Program-made: the position numbers and the translations under genes
In this document: in pieces, positions 1 to 14,460 of the stretch
How positions within the stretch are numbered: position 1 is the first letter of the stretch
Layout of the letters: the number at the start of each line of letters is the position of its first letter
The notes under the pieces: model-generated
What the model saw: only the letters and a program-made list of their open reading frames with translations
Databases searched by the model: none
Told to the model about the DNA's origin: nothing
DNA from: Eopsaltria australis
Lineage: Eukaryota > Chordata > Aves > Passeriformes > Petroicidae
NCBI GenBank assembly: GCA_034509425.1
Contig: JAVTVJ010000075.1
Coordinates: forward strand, 554,501-618,500
Direction of reading: 5' to 3'
Length of the DNA: 64,000 nucleotides

Positions 1-3000
1 GCCAGATACTATCATCTCCCCTGCAATACAAAGAACCAGAAAGAGGCAGAGACCAAAAGGAGACCGTGCTGATCAGGTTACTAAAGTCCAGAAAGTCTTT
101 CCCAGAACGCTAAATGTTAATCTTTGAACCAGAAAATGTTATAATTAAGATCCTTGTAGTTGGAGGAAACGCTAGCTGGAGAAGTCAAAGGTACAGCCAT
201 TTGAAGTTGTACTTTTTTGCACGTTTATCCTAATCTCGCACCCCTCATGCTGGCACAACTCCCATCAAGCACTTTGTTCTATTCAAGCAAAATTATCATT
301 AATGTCAGTGGCAGTTTTGCCTGAGTAAGAAGTGTAAGACCAGATCCTAGTCTTGTTCACAGAGAATTGCAAGCACTGCACAATTGCAGAGGAGATACAC
401 TCATTAAAACATGTGGTTTATGCTGATTTATGATGCTCTTCTATTTAAAAGTGAAACTCACTTTGTACCTCACCAGGAAAGTGTTCAGTAGATTTTTTTC
501 TACATGGTTTTAACTTTAATTCCCACCCTCCCACCCTCAGTACAAGTTGATAAGTGTACTCCCAGGTTTTGGTATCTAGGCTGAAGGAAAGCATTATTAA
601 AATAGGTTTAAGTATTCTATATGCTTCAGTAATTACTTTGCAGTGTGAATGCAAATAGCTGTTATTTTGTTTAAATTTTTCATCCTACTAAACACTGCCA
701 CACAAAGTGTCCTTGTGCTGCAGTTTTAGTGGCATTCTTTTAAAATCTTTTTTAATATATTTTTAGAGAAGTATTTTTGGCATTCTCATAGTAATTCTGT
801 TAAGAATACCAGCTGCAGACTGGCTACAGCTGAGGCAACAATAACAAGTCATTAAAGAAATCAGGAAACAAAAAAAATATTTTTCTTTTGCTGAAAGCAC
901 ATCTCCTTTAAGAAACTATTTTCCTTTTTTAGTTCTGGGATAATGTTTCTCATTTTCTCAATCAACTATATGAAAGTATACATTAAAGAGCTATATTTTG
1001 TTCTAAGTACCCTTTTTTAATTTGTTATCTTGATACTTTTGTCATTAGAATAATATCAAAAGTGGGCAAAGTAGCCAAGTTCAATTAAAATTCTACCTGC
1101 AGTTGAAGCAATTAAGTTCAATTGTACCTCATCAATATTTAACCTTTACTATTTTGCAGTTGTTTATATATAGCAGAATGTGAGAACTTAAAAGTAGGTG
1201 ATGACTAACATCCTGCACCATTCTTCTTCATTAAATCATTAATGTAGTTTCTTTAAGAGTAAAAACGACTAGGTTTTTTTAAAGAAAAATAGCAGTCAGA
1301 GCATCTCAATTTTCCTTACAGCTGTTAAAAGTAGTTATGAACTGTGAGATATTTTAATGTCTTGCAGTTCCCCTTAGACCCTATGCTGTTTGACACAACT
1401 GCTTGTTCAGGAGACAGCCCCTAAAATGATGCCTGCTAGTACAGCAAGTGTCCATGTACCATCCACATTGGAAACCTCTTTTTTCAGGGCTGTTTAGTTA
1501 TTAAGAAAACACTAGTTGAAATATTACATATAGGAACACATGGGTAAGATTTTTTTATCATTAAAAAAAAAAAGTTAGCACTAGAAATGTAACAGACAGT
1601 TATTCCTGAGAGATTCTAAGTTAAAAGCTTCAATTACTGCAAAGGACACTTGTTAGGCCACAAGTCCAAAATGCACATTAGTCTATTTTAAGATGTATTA
1701 AAGAAAAAATGGAGGATGGCTAAAAGCTTTAAAAAAAAAAAAAAAAGAAAAAAAAGATGTTTTAGTAGGAAGGTCGCAAAATGAGCCATAAAAACTTTTT
1801 CTGGTGACTAAAATGTACACAAATGTGTGTGTTACATAAAACAAATAAAAGTACTGTCTTGATATGCATTCACAAACACTGGAAAGCACAAGAAGAGATG
1901 CTTGCTCTGAATGCATAGCTCAGAAAAAAAATTAAAAGTACAAAACAACTCCAAACTTGGCAAGTCTTACATACCATAAGAGCTCCAACACCTATGCACA
2001 GTAGGGTGGATTAACCCGCTGGGTGCTGCGGACATATATATGCACCTCCTCCTAAAGTGTTCATTTGGCTGGCAGTCTGGAAAATGCCAGAATGTGAAGG
2101 GTTACGTGGGAACACTGACAGTCTGCTCTTGTAGGTTTAACTTAAAGCCCATACTTTAAATATAGTGTGCTATGTATTTGGAAACACAACTAATACTCTT
2201 TATGAGTGATATGTTACTCGGCGCTCAAAACACAGGACTGAGCAAGCCTTGCTCCCACTTGTGAATCATTCTCCAGATGACAACTGCGTGCCTTGGACCT
2301 GCCCCTATTTATTTTTGGGGGTACCATTTTTCAGAAGGCTTTTTCTCCAAGAAGCCTCGTAAATGTAAAGTGTGAACCATCCATAACTTACATGCTATAC
2401 ATATTGGATGCTTAAAAGGAAAGGCCTGAAATGTTTCTTTTCTTTGAAGTTCAGTAGATGGACTGAAAGAGCAAGCATAAGAGAGCTAAAGCTCCTAGCT
2501 AGTCCCTGACAGATATCTTTGTATCAGAAAGGCAGACAAACAATTAATTTTTTCCCATTGTATAATTTTACCGTTTTTTTTCAAGATAATATGATTAAAA
2601 AAGAAGTGAAAAAGAAGGGATGGCTACGGACACCTCTCTTGGCAGCCAACTATTCCATAGAATGCTTTGGGCTGCTTTAAGAGATTGAAAGAACTGACAA
2701 ACACGTAATTCTGTAGAAACAGGGGAAAAAGCTTTTAACAAAAGTTTCAATGAAGTGGATTTAGAAAGTAAGGAAGCATAAGAACAGCAAAACCACAGGG
2801 TACTAAGTTGTTGTAACGCTATTTTCTTAAAAGTTAACAGCACAGAACTCAAAAGACAGACACCACTGACACCTGATGCTTTGCCTTTTTGCTCGTAATC
2901 TGTAATTTCATTTCAGGTCTTTCATTATCGCAGAAAATATTACAAAACACAAATATGCAGTGCCTACAAAGTCTTCCTAGACTGACTTGTGTCCCTGAGC

Positions 3001-3734
3001 TCTTTCTAGGGAAGAGCCTCACAAGTTGGGCTCCAGAGAGCTTACACCACCCCACTACCCCCTTCAAAGGAGACAGGGTTGTCTACATGTAGGGACCCCA
3101 AATGAAAAGCCTGGCAAGTTATGAGACTTCCCTTCCTTCAGGTTCAGATGGGTAAAACTGAGTTTCCCTCTGGACTAAGGTTCACCCATCCAGTCAATGA
3201 GCTGACCTGTCTGCCATAAGATCAAATATAAGCCCCACCAATCAAGTAGCAGTCCAGGCTAAATGTGCTGATGCAACAAATTTCCAGATCTTGATCACAC
3301 CAGGCAGGGGAGTCATTCTTCTCAGTGATAAAGTCACTGAATGCACTCTTGAGGAGAAAAAAAATTAAGAACCGGCTGACTTTGCACCATTTGAGTGAGT
3401 TATTCACCACTGACCCAGAACAACAGAATTGTCATGTTCTGACACCAGTTAGGAATGACTGTAGACATGGTCATCTCTGACTCCTTACTGCAAGTCTGTA
3501 AGGAACAAACAGGAATAATTTCTGAACTGGTTAGTGGCATCAATCCAGAAAGTACAGTGTTTAAATGCATTATGCATTAGAAGAAACTTCACACAGTCTC
3601 TCCATCTCTCTCTCCTTCTCCCCCTCCTCTTAAAAACTTGGTGAAATGATGCCAATGAGAGGGCTCAGTACTCAAAAAATTTAAAAAAGGAAATAGGATC
3701 CCAGCAATTAAGATTTGTCTCAAAGACATTAACC

Positions 3735-3758
3735 ACCCCCCCACCCCCCCACCCCCCA
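3735..3758 (-). repeat. C6-7A tandem tract, G-rich on MEIS2 strand
   Basis: Runs of six or seven C separated by single A. On the transcript strand these are G runs separated by T, which fits a G-quadruplex pattern within intron 7. Confidence 0.8.
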
Positions 3759-6700
3759 TTTTTGCAATTTTATAGTTAAGGTATTTTACCTGTGCTTTAC
3801 TATGTCAGCTTTTAAAACTTAACAGAGATTTATACAGCACATAAGAATAGAGATGCTAAGATGCTAATAGCATTGGAGCATTATCTAACACAAGATATTC
3901 TATTCCCTTTTTCTGTTATTGGCTCAGAAAGTTACCTTCAGTAAATTTTAATGAAAAGATTTTTTTTACACTGCTCCAATAAGCAAGGCACACAGCTTTC
4001 AATGAAAACTGCTTTGAAAGTAATACTTAACATTGGTGGTGGCTCTTACATAAGCGGATATTATATATTACTTTTTTAAATACAAACATGCCAACACACT
4101 CCTGTGCTCATTTCAGCATTACAATTTTTCAAGTCTGAGCACAGCTATTGTTTTACTAATTCTTCATTTCTAAATGTGTATCATAAAGAGAACATCCTGA
4201 AATATTCTGTTAGAAGGCAGGTTCTTGGACATAAGTATTTGTGATCAAAATAGATGTACAAGGACATCTTATTTCTTTTCTCCTTCAGCTAAATAGCAGG
4301 ATTTCCATTTTTGTTACTAGAAGCAAAAACAAGTCTTTGCACTGTAATTTCAATAAAGAGACCAGTTTTTGTATTTGTGGCTGACCAAAATCCTGAAGTA
4401 TGAACAGTATTATTATCCAGCCTCTGTCTTCCTGCAGCATATGTAAGAATTTGTTCTGAGAAACCAGGGGAAAACTAAGATTTGTCATTTCCTCTTTCTA
4501 CCTCTGATGAACTCAATGACAAAACACTTTCTGGACCTCACTGCCCCTGCTGCATATGCTGTGTTTCTGTTTTTGGGGATAACACACACAGAGCAAGCCA
4601 GCTTTCCCAGGCACAAGCACTCTGAGAGACCAGAACCTGCCCATGCTGCTGGTCTCTCTGCAGCGAGGACACTTACAGGAGCACCAGCCCTCACATTTGG
4701 ATGGAGAGGACTCAGAGAACAGGAAAGGATTATCACATGGAGAACTGGTCTGGGACCTTTTTCTGAAACGAACACCAGCATTCACAATTCAGTTATGAAG
4801 CACTAAACAAAACCCCCTTTTCAACCCTGTCTATTTCTTGCAAAACAGATTCACCTGGACAATGGCAAGGAAAGAAAAGTTATATCAAGGAGATGACACA
4901 GCTATCCTTTTCTCCTTGACCGTGCTGCTTTCTGGTACCAATGGTGGCTTTTCTTGTATTTGATACAAGATTCAGTAAATTATGCAAGCCTGGGCCCTGG
5001 CTGCTGATGGTTCACAGATTGTACATCCTTAGCAGCACCACCCCATCTATTACTGTGAAATTAGTTGACAATACTACTAGTTGCACCAAAAAAATAAACT
5101 AATTGGTCCCTCAGGATAGCTAGGTGCTTTGGAAGTCTTTTTAACAAAAAGAAAAAAAATTATCTCCCATAGTGATTTGCCAGCCTTCCTATACTCGATC
5201 CAGCAAATAGGGACTTCTAAATTACATACTATAATTGACATCAAATATCTGTCCCATCAGTGAATATCTTTATTAGCATCAAAATCACTCACAACTAGTG
5301 TTCCTCAATGTTATTAAACAGAACTTGTTCTAGGTGTTGCCTTACTAATTAGTCAGGATGAGCCCGAGGAAGAAAATCTGGGTCATGTTAAATTAATTGG
5401 AATGAGCATGAAAATTAGCAGAGCAAACTGCATCAATTTTCTATAGAGAGCCTTTCTTCATGTTGAGAATAAAAATGGATATTATGAGGCATTAACCAAA
5501 CTGCCTTCTGTGACTGCCAAGAGGTGTGTTACAGTAGCCCAAAAATATCATGCTCACAGATTTTCAGAAGTTAATGAGACATTTCCAGGAATGGTAAATA
5601 CATGGTATTAAAATGGGTGTGCCTCTTATGGGAAAATGCCAAGTCATTTCATGTTTATTCAGGCATAACAAGCTCCTCAAAATGAGCATAATTTAAGAGG
5701 TGAATAGTGCAAAGAGGGCTAACATTCAACTAATTTTCCTTAAGAAAGAAAAGATTAAATTGAACAAAAAATGAATTAAGAGGTTTACAAATCAACAAGT
5801 CAACCATCAGATTGCAGCCTCTGCTCAGTATATTCTCATCAGCCCCTGCCATGAAGTTTTCAAAAAATGTCCCGAAGGCAGGGAACAAAGCGAGCAGAAC
5901 TGATTACAGCCACACTCACCGCCTTGCTGTCTAAACTCTGTTTGGCTTCCTAATGAGCTCACTAAAAACCTAATTCATCTCCCATAACCCTTCTCAGCCC
6001 TCCTTGAAATTCACCATTATGGAAATTACAGATGAAACATTTACAGGCTGTGTTCAAATTACCGCTTCTTCAACAGGCAGGTCCCTGACCCTTACAATGA
6101 ACACAATAGAGGTATGTCCGGCATGAAACCACTTGAGCCGCAGCCTATAGAATAAAGAGGCTCAGGAAGGTTAAGACTTTTTCTCATGGTGACAATGATT
6201 TCCACATTAATGCTTTCAGTTCCATGAATATGGGAATTTTGTGGGTTTGACAGTATATCAAATACAAATTGTAATTCAGAAGGGGAGAAATGAGTTGTAC
6301 TGATGACAAATAGCTGAAATAGGCTAATGTGAATTCCCAGCCTGTTCATGAGGAAACTCCCTCAGTTCCTCATTACATGAAGTCAAAATGATCCTCACGG
6401 CACCTAGCCTGTAACTGGAAGATTACTGAATTGATGGATCCTTAGTTTAAAATGCAGCTGTTTTATTCTGCTTTAGTAATTAATTCTTTTTCCAATACCA
6501 TATTGATTAAGCGTAGACCCTGATAAAGTTCAAACTGAGAAGAATCTCTAGTGACTTCCTTAGTTGCTCCAGAGACTCAATGAAAACTTCCTACAATTCC
6601 ACCTGCCTCCTCAGAGTGCTGATCCAATGAACAGAACAGTTTTTTCTCATAAATTAGTTAGGCCATGTGGAGCTGTATTAGCTGATCGTTGCTTTTGTCT

Positions 6701-7061
6701 CTCTACTTGCTGACTTGCTTTTCACTTTTGCTGTCCTTTGTGCTGTCACACACAAAGTCGGAGTGCAGCTGCCATGCTGAACCCAAACCAAGGTAAAGAA
6801 CAATTCGTACAAACTACATTTTTTCCCCCACTTTATACAGCTGCAACTCCCCGAGCAGCATTGCACTCAATAAGGCCTCCTGGGATCCAACTAGCAGAGA
6901 AATCTGTGCTGAAGCATGCAGTCGTTCTGTGGGACTAAAGAGTATTGAGGGGAGGAGGGGGAGTAACCTGTTTTCTTCAAGACTGCTCCACCTTTTGGGA
7001 TAGAATATTTGCTCTTTCATTTTTAGCAGTCAAAGATCCTTATATTATCTGGGTATTCACT

Positions 7062-7147
7062 TGAAAAACCCCCCAAAACCCCCCAAAAAACCATCCTAAA
7101 GTCCAAAGAACAAACAAGCCCAAACCACAAAAACCTCCAAAAACACT
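7062..7147. repeat. A/C-rich low-complexity stretch
   Basis: A-rich sequence with repeated AACCCCCCAAAA-type units grading into AAACAAACAAGCCCAAACC. Similar stretches lie at 10436-10520 and 30012-30078. No element body was recognised beside it. Confidence 0.6.
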
Positions 7148-10100
7148 ACAGCCACTTAAGACAAGAAATCATCACTTCGCCTGTAACAAATGGGATGTGA
7201 GTTCTTGTTGACTAACAGTAAGGCTGTGGCTGTCCGTGGATAACCACTGCAAACACAGCAGTGAATTACAAGAAGCAGCAATGACCAGCTTGATGCTGCT
7301 TTTCAGAGAGTCACCTGTGCCAGGCTGGATTCAACAGAGTACAATAGCAGAAAGTTTCTTAGACTAGACAGTGGACTTCCTTTTTTATGAAAATCAGAAA
7401 TACATTGGTCTGACAGCATTTCTAACACTTTACAATTATTATTTCTTCACCAACCTACCCCAGCCCTTCTTCCCTTTCCTACCTTGTGAAATAGAAACAG
7501 CTGATGCCTTCTGTGTCTGCACACTTCAGTTTGTAACTTGGACCTGTGTGTCTGAAGGGTAACATGCTGTTTATACAGGTTTCCACACGAGTGGTACCAG
7601 GTGATTTACAAAAGCAAAGGATCTGAGAGAGTGGCAGGCACATCAGATATTAGCAATCCTTCTTCAGGTGCCTTATTAGACAATGAGACTATTGAAAGGC
7701 TAAGAGTCTCATCCTCATTTCATACTGTCTGAGGCCCTAACTTAATCTCTGCCTTCCCACCAAGGCAAAAGCAAGCTGGCTTTCTACATTTCTTCAGGAG
7801 AATCTGCTCAGTTTGGGCTCGTCCAATTTATATTTGAAGAGCTGTGTAACCAGGAGGGCGCAAGGACAGCAGTGGGGCAGGACAGCCCCTGTGCATGGTG
7901 GGCCAGGACAGATAACGGCATTCCCCACCTTCAGAGCATTCTTCCTTAGGGTGAAAGGTCACCCCTCACAGATGTCTCCAGCAGACACTCTGTTGTCAAA
8001 AGGTTGCATCATGCAATTCGTGCAGTCGCTCCTAACAATGCACTGTTCTTATCCAGATACGTAAACATGTTGCACTTCTAAATAATTTCCTTGTTAAGGG
8101 CAACTTGTTTTTTTCCCCCGAGTTTTGTTCAGCTATCAAAAAAAGTACGGAACACTGAGAAAAAAACCAGTCTGACTCCCTTTTGCCAATTCGCATCTTA
8201 AAAGTTCTATTTTCATTTTCTGTCAGGCTATTCAACACAAGAAGATGCGTCTGGTTTATTCCCACAAAAGAGAAATAAAATCACCATATCCCAAAATGTC
8301 TAACAGTAAAGCATATAGTTTAGAGGCAAAAAAAGCACATATTTGATGAAATGGAAGATTGTAAGCTTTTAGTCAGAAAACTTACACAGCCAGAAAAATT
8401 CAATGAAGAAAATTCGTTTCAGCTTAATATAGCCTATTTCAATCTCTTGCATTTAAAATTAACAAACAAACATGTACTCTGTGTGGACAAGTGCAAAAAG
8501 GAAAATTCTGCATTCCCATATTTGTTACAAATCCACATTTGCCTGGTGCAGAAAGTTTATTTCTCAGGAAACACTTCAGAAATAATAGGTCCTGTTTGCT
8601 ACAGTAGCTCAGATTTTTAATTTCCAGTGCCTCCCGCTAAATAGTATAACAGAGATTTCTTCTTTGTTGAGTACCGTTACTCTGAAGCAGTTTGAAGCTA
8701 TCACACGTAATACAACACAAGTAATTTCATTCTAGAATGGATTGAAACAAGCTTATCAGGATTGTTATCTGTTTATAAATTATATATTTAACAGTAAAGT
8801 AAGACAGACATGGCTGGAATGTTACACATGGGGAAACACGATTAGAGATATGCCAAATTGCTCAACCTAATCCCAAGCAATAGAATCTTAAGGGCACTGG
8901 GAATTTCTAGAAGAATTAATCATTATATGCTGTAAAAAGCTCAATTAAGTACCCTTAGAAACCAAGCAGAGATTCTTTCAGACCTGCCTGCAATATGTAG
9001 TCCTCTCAGCTGCAGAATGTTTGCCTCTCCGAGCAGCCCTTCTCTTCTCATTCCTTTAGATACTGAACCTATGGAAAGCACACTTTCAGCAAAAAAAAAT
9101 CTTCGGTGCTTTCATGTGTCATATTTTATATACTTGGCCATCTTGAATTAATAGGAGTCAGGGAAGATACACATTCTTAAAAACGGCCACAACTTCATTG
9201 GTCTAATCTATGAACTTTAAAGACCTTCGCTTTATGAGCTTTCCTCAGGGTAGGTATTTCAGTGTTCAAAAAACAGGGTTATGGACTGTTAAGTTAAGCA
9301 CATGTTCTGCATCAACATTTTAGTTTCAGCAGGTTATTTGGTGCCAAGTTTGCCAGTCAGTATCATCAATTCGAAATATGTGCTTGTTTGTTTTTAACAG
9401 GTGTTTTGAGAACAGCACAGGACAGGAGAAAAGCAGTGTTAATATATTCATTTAGTATTTATCCTTAATTCTGAAAATCCCCTTCCCTATGAAACATGAC
9501 AAAATTTCACCTCAGGTGTTTAAAACACATAGAGATGGACCTGCAACAGAGTGCAAATAAGTACTTCTGTTACTTCACCAGCCTGATGATTTGTGCGCTC
9601 ATTTCTATTGAATGGTTTTTCTCATCTAGTAATCACAGACCTGGGTTTACATATGGTATAACCCATCTATTTATAGAAAATTACCTTTTATTGTGCAGCT
9701 GATGTTAGCTGTAGAAGAAAAAAATAAGACCGAAGCTAAAAACCCAGTACCCTTTAGATAATGAAACATAACCATGGACTTTAACTCAGCCTGTTCTTCT
9801 GAAGATCATTTGTTAGAGTTTGCATCCCAGGACAAAGAGGCACAAGAAATTAAAACAGTCTAAAACCAAAATTGGCTTATCACCATCAGTAGTGCCACAG
9901 AACCAAAATAATAGCTTGCTCTTAAAACTGAGTAACAGCAAAACATTACAATAAGCTTTACACACACACCGCTGTCACATTTGTGGGTCAGTTGAGATGG
10001 TGCATCACAATTTCACAAAATACACACACACAGATACACACTTCTTGCAGGTGTTATCTCAGACTTGGTCTGCTGAGAAGCCAAGTGAATCCCCACAGCA

Positions 10101-10435
10101 ACATTTGAAGGTTTAAAAGCTCAAGTTTTTGTTTCTAAATGCCTATGAAAACATTGCCTATGCTCAGAGGCCTTTTAAAACAAAACCAAAGCTTTTAAAG
10201 CTTCAAAAGCGGTCATGGGAATTTGCTCATCAGGAGGGAATCCTAAATGAAGGCCAAGATTCAGTGGATTCCCCTGGACATGAGAAAAGCCATAGCCTGT
10301 CTGCAGTTCTACAGTTTCTTGTAACAGATGTGGGTTGATTCAAGCAAATATGATAAACCTTTGTTCATGCTTTACGTTTTACAAAATCAACTTTTAAAAG
10401 GTTTAAGTCCCACTATTATTTGCTATACTATTAAA

Positions 10436-10520
10436 AACCCCCCAAACAACAACAACCCTACCAAACCTACCAAACAAACAATACAACACTTCCAGAAAAA
10501 CCACTCAATAAAAAAGCCCC
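10436..10520. repeat. A/C-rich low-complexity stretch
   Basis: AACCCCCCAAACAACAACAA followed by CCTACCAAACCTACCAAAC-type units; simple sequence in intron 7. Confidence 0.6.
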
Positions 10521-11690
10521 CTACCTTCACGGATACTTCGTGAAACTATGAAACCATCCCCCAAAGTCATTAACTTCAATTAAAAAAAAAGGAGGAGGGG
10601 TGGAAGCTAAGCTTAGAATTTCTAATGTTATAACCTTAAATTCTTACAGGACAGGAAGGAAACCAACTGACTATTGCTTTTTAATATATGGGAGATGATT
10701 TAAAGAAGGAAATATTCTAATGATATGTTAAAGGCATAAACTACTTTGAAAAACTTTTTATTTTTAAAAGCCAATGTTTTCTACCTATGATATTCTAAAA
10801 AAATATATAAGAGGTTCCTAACAAGTTTTTTAAAGGACTGTTATGAAACGGGATCTAGAAAGTAAAATTTAAGTGAATCAAGTCTGCCAATTCAGTTATT
10901 TAAAGTATAGGAAGCCTGGTGTAAATGAAGTCTTTCTTCTGAAAGTGCAAGATACAGCTTTTACTCAGTTTTAAGATAAAGCACACAAGTAAAAAATCCT
11001 TGTTTTCGCCTGAATTTAACGGCAGCATTCCTGCCTACAGACCTCCCTTTTCTTTCGGATGCAATTATCTCCTTTTGCTCACAGAAGTTACACTTTGCTT
11101 CATTGAAATAAGACAGACAACTCAAAAATGGCTAATGAGCATAAAAGCAGAGGATATTATGCTGGAGTTTTTTGCATTCCAAACCAATATCCTTCTCAAA
11201 TAATCTAGACTAAAATTAATTATGTTATAACAAACAGCTGTTTGATGGAACAGAGGACCAATACATGGATTCTCCACTGGACATTTGGTCATGTGTGAGT
11301 ATATCCTGCTCATTACAGTCACAGTACAGGACCCTTTACATCCAAGAGCACTCCAGTGGCAAGCAAAGTAGGTCCAAGTGGATGGTTCAAGGGTTTGCCT
11401 CGGCTGCAGGGTGATCTTTACATAGTTTACAAATTACGTGCTCAGTCTCTTAAGAATAACTGAACCTTACAAGGAAATTCTCTAAGGAAGACTGTAAAAT
11501 GTTTATATGTGAATAAACAAGGACAAAAAATACACACACACCTACTAAGAACACGAGCAACTCCTCTGAGCTCGCGTAAGGCAGTCATGAAAGTAACATG
11601 AGAAACAAACTCAAATCTGTACTCATTGATTATATGAAGACAAAATATATAGAGATATTTTTTTGCCGCACAGGCACGCTAAGATTGAAT

Positions 11691-11754
11691 CAATTCTGCC
11701 TTCAGATGTACAGACTGTGCTCCCACCAACTCCCACTGAAGTCAGAATTTGACC
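11691..11754. repeat. Ancient sauropsid palindromic repeat copy
   Basis: CAATTCTGCCTTCAGATGTA at one end and ACTCCCACTGAAGTCAGAAT towards the other match the old inverted-repeat family with a core near CTCCCATTGAAGTCAATGG. The ends are diverged. Confidence 0.5.
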
Positions 11755-14057
11755 TATTGTGTACTTTACATTCACATCAATGAAGTCAGTAAGAATGCAG
11801 AAAATTGCTTCAGAAAGACATAAAATTCTTTACTAGTTCAAAAATAAAAGGACAGCTTATTTCTTTTAAACAAACCAGATTGATAGCCATTTGGAAGAGC
11901 TTAAAGGAGGGTTAATTGGCATACAGTAAACCTGAATTCTGACAGTGTGGACTTCTAACTAAAATGACATTCTCTTTGGTGGTCTTAGGACTGTAGGATT
12001 AGTTTACAAGAAAGTAGAGAGGGGTTTGAAACCAAACCCTGAATGTCAGTGATGAATTACCAGATTAGAAAGGTCTGCCCAAATTCAGATTCAGAAGGGA
12101 AAACAAAATGACAAAAAAGGGGGGAAATTTGTAGCTAAGGCTGAGTTATAGATTAATAGCATGACTGAAAGATCTTTAAAAACAAAAAAAGAAATCAATA
12201 AAGCCCTTCTTTCATAAAACCTTGCTCATACACAGAACTTTATCCGAAACTATGCCCAGAGCTGGGAATATGAACTACTAATAACATCTAACTCAGGGAA
12301 ATAATTAGGATAGCCAATTCACAAATAAATGAAAGTGTTTCATCTATCATTGCAGATATGCACTGCAGAAGATTTTCTTGAAATAGATAAGGAAGGATGA
12401 ATTTCATTTTTCTGAGAGAAGGAGAAAACAGGAGCATATAGAGTGTAAGATACACAGTATCAACTATGTCTACAGTAAGTTTGTGAACTTAAGAGAATTT
12501 CCCTGAAAACAGTAAGATTTTCCCTTAAAACTGAAAGAAAACAGTAAAATCTGTAAGTAATTAAAATCTAAGAAATATTCTACACTAATATGATAGTCTT
12601 TTTTATGTTTTTTAAACTGGAAAACTGCATTGTTACTTCTCTCCTGGATGAACTATGAGCACTGCAGTAATTTTTTTCTATTTAAGATCCTTTGACATGC
12701 AAAGAACAGAACACACAGAATTGTAAGTCATACGGGATGTTAGCACAGTTACCCCATTTCCCTAAAATGAAAGACATCTGTATGCATTAAGCATTTTGGT
12801 AAATCAAAATTTAATTTTGTAATACTATAAATTTATGGAATTTATCTTTTTGCACAAAATGAATAAAAGACTGCTGACTAAATATGTCCATTAAAATTAA
12901 ACGTTAATTAAGTTTAACACGTGGCATCTAGAAATATATGTCTAAATTTACCACTGGAAAAAAAGACATGAACCAGAAATGTTTTCTTACTCAAATACGT
13001 TTTCACATTGTGACAGATGTTTTGCACAAAATATGCTAAGTGTCTGAATACACAAAATGAATCTTAAGTGCATGAACTCAGAAGCACATGAAATCTAATC
13101 AAAAGTCTCGTATGCTAAAGTAGACAAAACTTACCAACTTCAAGGAAAATATTTGTAGTTTATGACTAGAGCAAAAGTGTCAATTGAAAACAAATCCTAC
13201 AAAGGCTGAGGTGGTAAATATTAACCCCACTGTGGGCCTCTTGATTTTAGTAACAGGACTTGCAATATACAGAGTAACACAAGGCCATAGCTTTTGCCAA
13301 ACTGAGGTCCTACTTCAGCTGCTGTAGGCACTTCTGAAAATGGAAAGTCTATGCTGAAATGTACATAGAAGTTTTAGTCCTGTGCCATCTCTTGCCTAAA
13401 AAAATATTTGCCATCTCTATAATGTTAATTATTACATTAAAATCTTTAACAAGTGGCAGATTTTAGTTTGTACTTCGTCTTAATAGTGAGAAATAAAAAT
13501 AAAAGGCATTAATGTAGAAATAATATAAAGGTGACAGCCTTTGGCTGTAGAGAACACATGGGGCTCTAATAATTTTCTCAAGGCAGAGAGCTGACAGTTA
13601 CACTCATTGGGTTTTACATGTTCTATGGCCTGAGTATTTTTCATTCAAAACAGCTTTATTAACAATCTGAGAACACAGAAAAACATGAAAAAAGAATCCT
13701 GTTATAAAAACTGACATCCTCCCTTTTTACTTTTTGCAATAATTTTCTTTATATCAAACATTAGCAAAGAAAATTAATGTTTGGGCATGTGGTGGATGCA
13801 GAGCATACATGGTTGTTTTAAACAAGGGAATTATGTACCCAGCAGAATGGAAATCCATGAACACCAAGCAATATAATCAAGTCAAAATTATTGTTGTCTC
13901 AGTGAAGCACTTGGGACACTGTTTGAGCACCAAGACCTCAATATGTTAGGTACTGTACAAATAAAGCATGAGGACAACCCCTCTCTCCTTTTTTATTTTT
14001 TTTTTACTGGCAGAAGCCCAATGTACCTCCATTGATTTCAGATGTATTAGGAAGGAA

Positions 14058-14130
14058 GGGCCTGATCCAAAGCTCACTGAAGTCAACCAAAGTCTCTTTC
14101 TGTTGATTTAACAGGCTTTGGATTAGTCCC
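14058..14130. repeat. Ancient sauropsid palindromic repeat copy
   Basis: GGGCCTGATCCAAAG at the left is mirrored by CTTTGGATTAGTCCC at the right. The interior TCACTGAAGTCAACCAAAGT is close to the family core. This is one of the clearest copies in the window. Confidence 0.7.
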
Positions 14131-14410
14131 TAAATAAGAACAGATTTTGGCTCAGCTGAAGGATTTCACTTAAGCCCTCTGCTTGTTCAAGCATCTAGTA
14201 GGAGCTAAGAGAACACTGCGGTCCTTCTGAGTAGGAGGCTGTGTTCATTCCAAACTATCCCCTTTAACAGATGTACAGGGTCAGGAGTCCCACGAAATGG
14301 AGAGTCGTCAGTAAGTGGTAAATCTGAGGTGCGAGGAATTAGGAAGGAAGCTTCAAGCTGAAAAATTTTGATTCGTGCTATTTGTGCAAAGTTCCATCCT
14401 CTTTAGGCAG

Positions 14411-14460
14411 GAGTGTAAAATTAGAGAGGGAGTTCATGTGACTTTCCCAATTTTACACTC
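14411..14460. repeat. Perfect 12-bp inverted repeat
   Basis: GAGTGTAAAATT (14411-14422) and AATTTTACACTC (14449-14460) are exact reverse complements with a 26-bp spacer. It may be a decayed copy of the palindromic family. Confidence 0.8.

Noticed and set aside
4485..4806. Overlapping frames of 90-99 residues on both strands
   Set aside because: Three mutually overlapping frames in a locally GC-richer patch of intron 7; no splice-site support or recognisable family.
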